Assembly (NCBI RefSeq): GCF_016918015.1
Contig: NZ_JAERMK010000006.1
Location: 160,795-224,794, forward strand
DNA: 64,000 bases
Direction of reading: 5' to 3'
Source: Glycomyces sp. YM15
Lineage (GTDB): Bacteria > Actinomycetota > Actinomycetes > Mycobacteriales > Micromonosporaceae
A program made the translations under genes and the position numbers. Shown one piece after another: positions 62,778-64,000 of the stretch; positions within the stretch are counted from its first letter, which is position 1; every line of letters begins with the position of its first letter. A model generated the notes under the pieces. The model had not been told where the DNA came from. It was given only the letters and a program-made list of their open reading frames with translations, and made no database searches.

Positions 62778-63614
62778 CTAGGGCAGCGTCACCAGCGTGC
62801 CCTCGGCGACCTTCACGGCCGCGCCCGTCACCGAGACCGACACGATCGCGCCGTCCTCGACCACGACCTCGCCGTGCAGCACGGACGGGCGGTCGATCTC
62901 GGCGCCCTGCGCGATCTCATACGCGTGCATGCCGTCGCCGCTGAGCAGCCCCTGGTCGACCAGGTGCACGCCGAGCGCCACGGCCGCCGAACCCGTCGCA
63001 GGGTCCTCCCCGACACCGCGGTGGAACAGGCGCGCGTGGACCGCATGCGAGGCCTCGTCGAAGCTGAACATGTAGACCTTCTCCAGGTGGCCCGGCACGT
63101 CGACCGCGGCGGGCACGTCCTCGTCGGCGAGGCGCACGAAGTTGTGGTCGAGACCGGCGCTGGCGTTCTTCGGGGTGCCGATGATCTTGGCGGGGTCGAG
63201 GCCGATCGCGGCCGCGGCGGTCGCCGGGTCGAGCGCGGGCCCGACCGCGATCGCGGTCGAGGTGAGCTTCGCGGTGCCGCCGTCGACGGCGATCGTCATG
63301 AGACCGGCGCCGCATTCCTGGACGACCGTGCCGTTGTCCGCCTGCACCCGCCCGGACCCGACGGCGGCGATCGCCGCGCCGATCGTGGGGTGCCCGGCGA
63401 ACGGGAGTTCCTCCGCAGGGGTGAAGATCCGCGCGAGATAGTCGGCGCCCGGCGCGGCGGCCGGGAGCACGAACACGGTCTCGGAGAAGTTGAACTCGAG
63501 CGCGATCGCCTGCATCTGGGCCGTGGTGAGGTCCTTGCCGTCGTAGACGACCGCGAGCTGGTTGCCCGCGTAGGCGCGGTCGGAGAACACGTCGTAGATC
63601 GCAAAGGGAAGCAT
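62778..63614 (-). CDS. PhzF family epimerase/isomerase
   Basis: 278 residues with the diaminopimelate-epimerase-like two-lobed fold. Conserved points: FSDRAYAGNQLAVV, LEFNFSETVFVLP (catalytic Glu), PFAGHPTIGAA and GEDPATGSAAVALG. PhzF enzymes catalyse isomerisation in phenazine synthesis; most homologues, like this one, are outside phenazine clusters and of unknown substrate. Confidence 0.92.
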   Translation of the reverse strand: MLPFAIYDVFSDRAYAGNQLAVVYDGKDLTTAQMQAIALEFNFSETVFVLPAAAPGADYLARIFTPAEELPFAGHPTIGAAIAAVGSGRVQADNGTVVQECGAGLMTIAVDGGTAKLTSTAIAVGPALDPATAAAAIGLDPAKIIGTPKNASAGLDHNFVRLADEDVPAAVDVPGHLEKVYMFSFDEASHAVHARLFHRGVGEDPATGSAAVALGVHLVDQGLLSGDGMHAYEIAQGAEIDRPSVLHGEVVVEDGAIVSVSVTGAAVKVAEGTLVTLP

Positions 63615-63680
63615 GGGCCAGTTATAGCGCGGCGCGGTCGCGGCGGGCGGGACCTCGGGTGCGGTAAGGCTACGCTCACA

Positions 63681-63708
63681 TTGGCGAACCGAATTGCGTG
63701 GTTACGAT
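63681..63708 (+). promoter_or_regulatory. Promoter of the Mrp-like gene
   Basis: TTGGCG (63681-63686), 16 nt, TACGAT (63703-63708). Transcription would start near the ATG at 63715, so the message is probably leaderless. Confidence 0.45.
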
Positions 63709-63714
63709 TGAGTC

Positions 63715-64000
63715 ATGTCTGACAACGCTGCCGTCGTCGAGGCCGTGCACGAAGCACTCTCGCACGTCAACGACCCCGAGATCCGCCGCCCGATCACCGA
63801 GCTGGGCATGGTCGACACCGTCGATGTCGACGGCGGTCGACTGTCGCTCAAGATCCTCCTGACCGTCGCGGGCTGCCCCATGCGCGACACGCTGCAACGC
63901 GACATCGCCGGCGCCGTCGACGGCGTCGACGGCGTCTCCGAACTCGAACTCGAATTCGGCGTGATGAGCGAGCAGCAGCGCGCCGACCTGCAGACGAAAC
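63715..64000 (+). CDS. Mrp/ApbC-type iron-sulfur carrier, N-terminal part (runs off the window)
   Basis: 95 codons visible from ATG 63715. The segment VNDPEIRRPITELGMVDTVDV and LLTVAGCPMRDTLQRD form a MIP18/DUF59 domain, which in Mrp proteins precedes the P-loop NTPase. The rest lies outside the window. Such proteins carry [4Fe-4S] clusters to apo-enzymes. Confidence 0.85.
   Translation, partial: MSDNAAVVEAVHEALSHVNDPEIRRPITELGMVDTVDVDGGRLSLKILLTVAGCPMRDTLQRDIAGAVDGVDGVSELELEFGVMSEQQRADLQTK

Overview
The window is high-GC actinobacterial DNA. Supporting signs are many GTG/TTG starts, leaderless-looking promoters, XRE-DUF397 and DUF5753-type genes, TioE-type MerR and CmtR-type regulators, a full ectoine operon and an LPxTG-anchored xylanase. 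The gene mix resembles Glycomycetales or Micromonosporales; that placement is inference only.

Layout. 1-8.4 kb: chromosomal genes (MFS transporter, NUDIX, quinone oxidoreductase, a TetR/DUF418 divergent pair, LysR, a membrane protein plus multicopper oxidase, an arylamine N-acetyltransferase). 8.4-12.9 kb: a compact RiPP-like locus on the minus strand, made of an EgtD-like methyltransferase, a 52-codon peptide gene not listed by ordinary ORF length cut-offs, a YcaO protein and a TfuA protein, with a 5'-truncated MFS transporter upstream. 12.9-27.4 kb: a mosaic genomic island ending at tRNA-Gln(CTG). It holds an AlbA_2-type regulator with a strong palindromic operator, a tyrosine-integrase tail relic, a replication-relaxation protein, an IS701-type element with 18-bp inverted repeats and a frameshifted transposase, two divergent AT-richer genes each with a HEPN-like RNxxxH motif, an XRE-TPR/SLOG pair, a dioxygenase/NUDIX pair, an IS5-type transposase relic, a SMI1/KNR4 protein, a zinc-ribbon protein and a large serine recombinase whose frame runs through the tRNA.

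27.6-40.4 kb: sigma factor and probable anti-sigma protein, ectABC plus ectD, mazG, a lipoprotein, several regulator/target pairs with visible palindromic operators (MarR, CmtR-CDF) and an XRE-DUF397 pair. 40.4-64 kb: secreted GH10 xylanase, two SDRs, site-2 protease, mfd, a YdjM-like protein, a second arylamine N-acetyltransferase with a nearby degraded third copy, TrmH methyltransferase, TetR/SnoaL pair, ppc, APS kinase, VKOR, AMMECR1, PhzF and the start of an Mrp/ApbC-type protein.

The most interesting items are the precursor-YcaO-TfuA-methyltransferase locus (probable thioamidated peptide) and the divergent HEPN-like pair in the island. No rRNA, CRISPR array or replication origin was seen.
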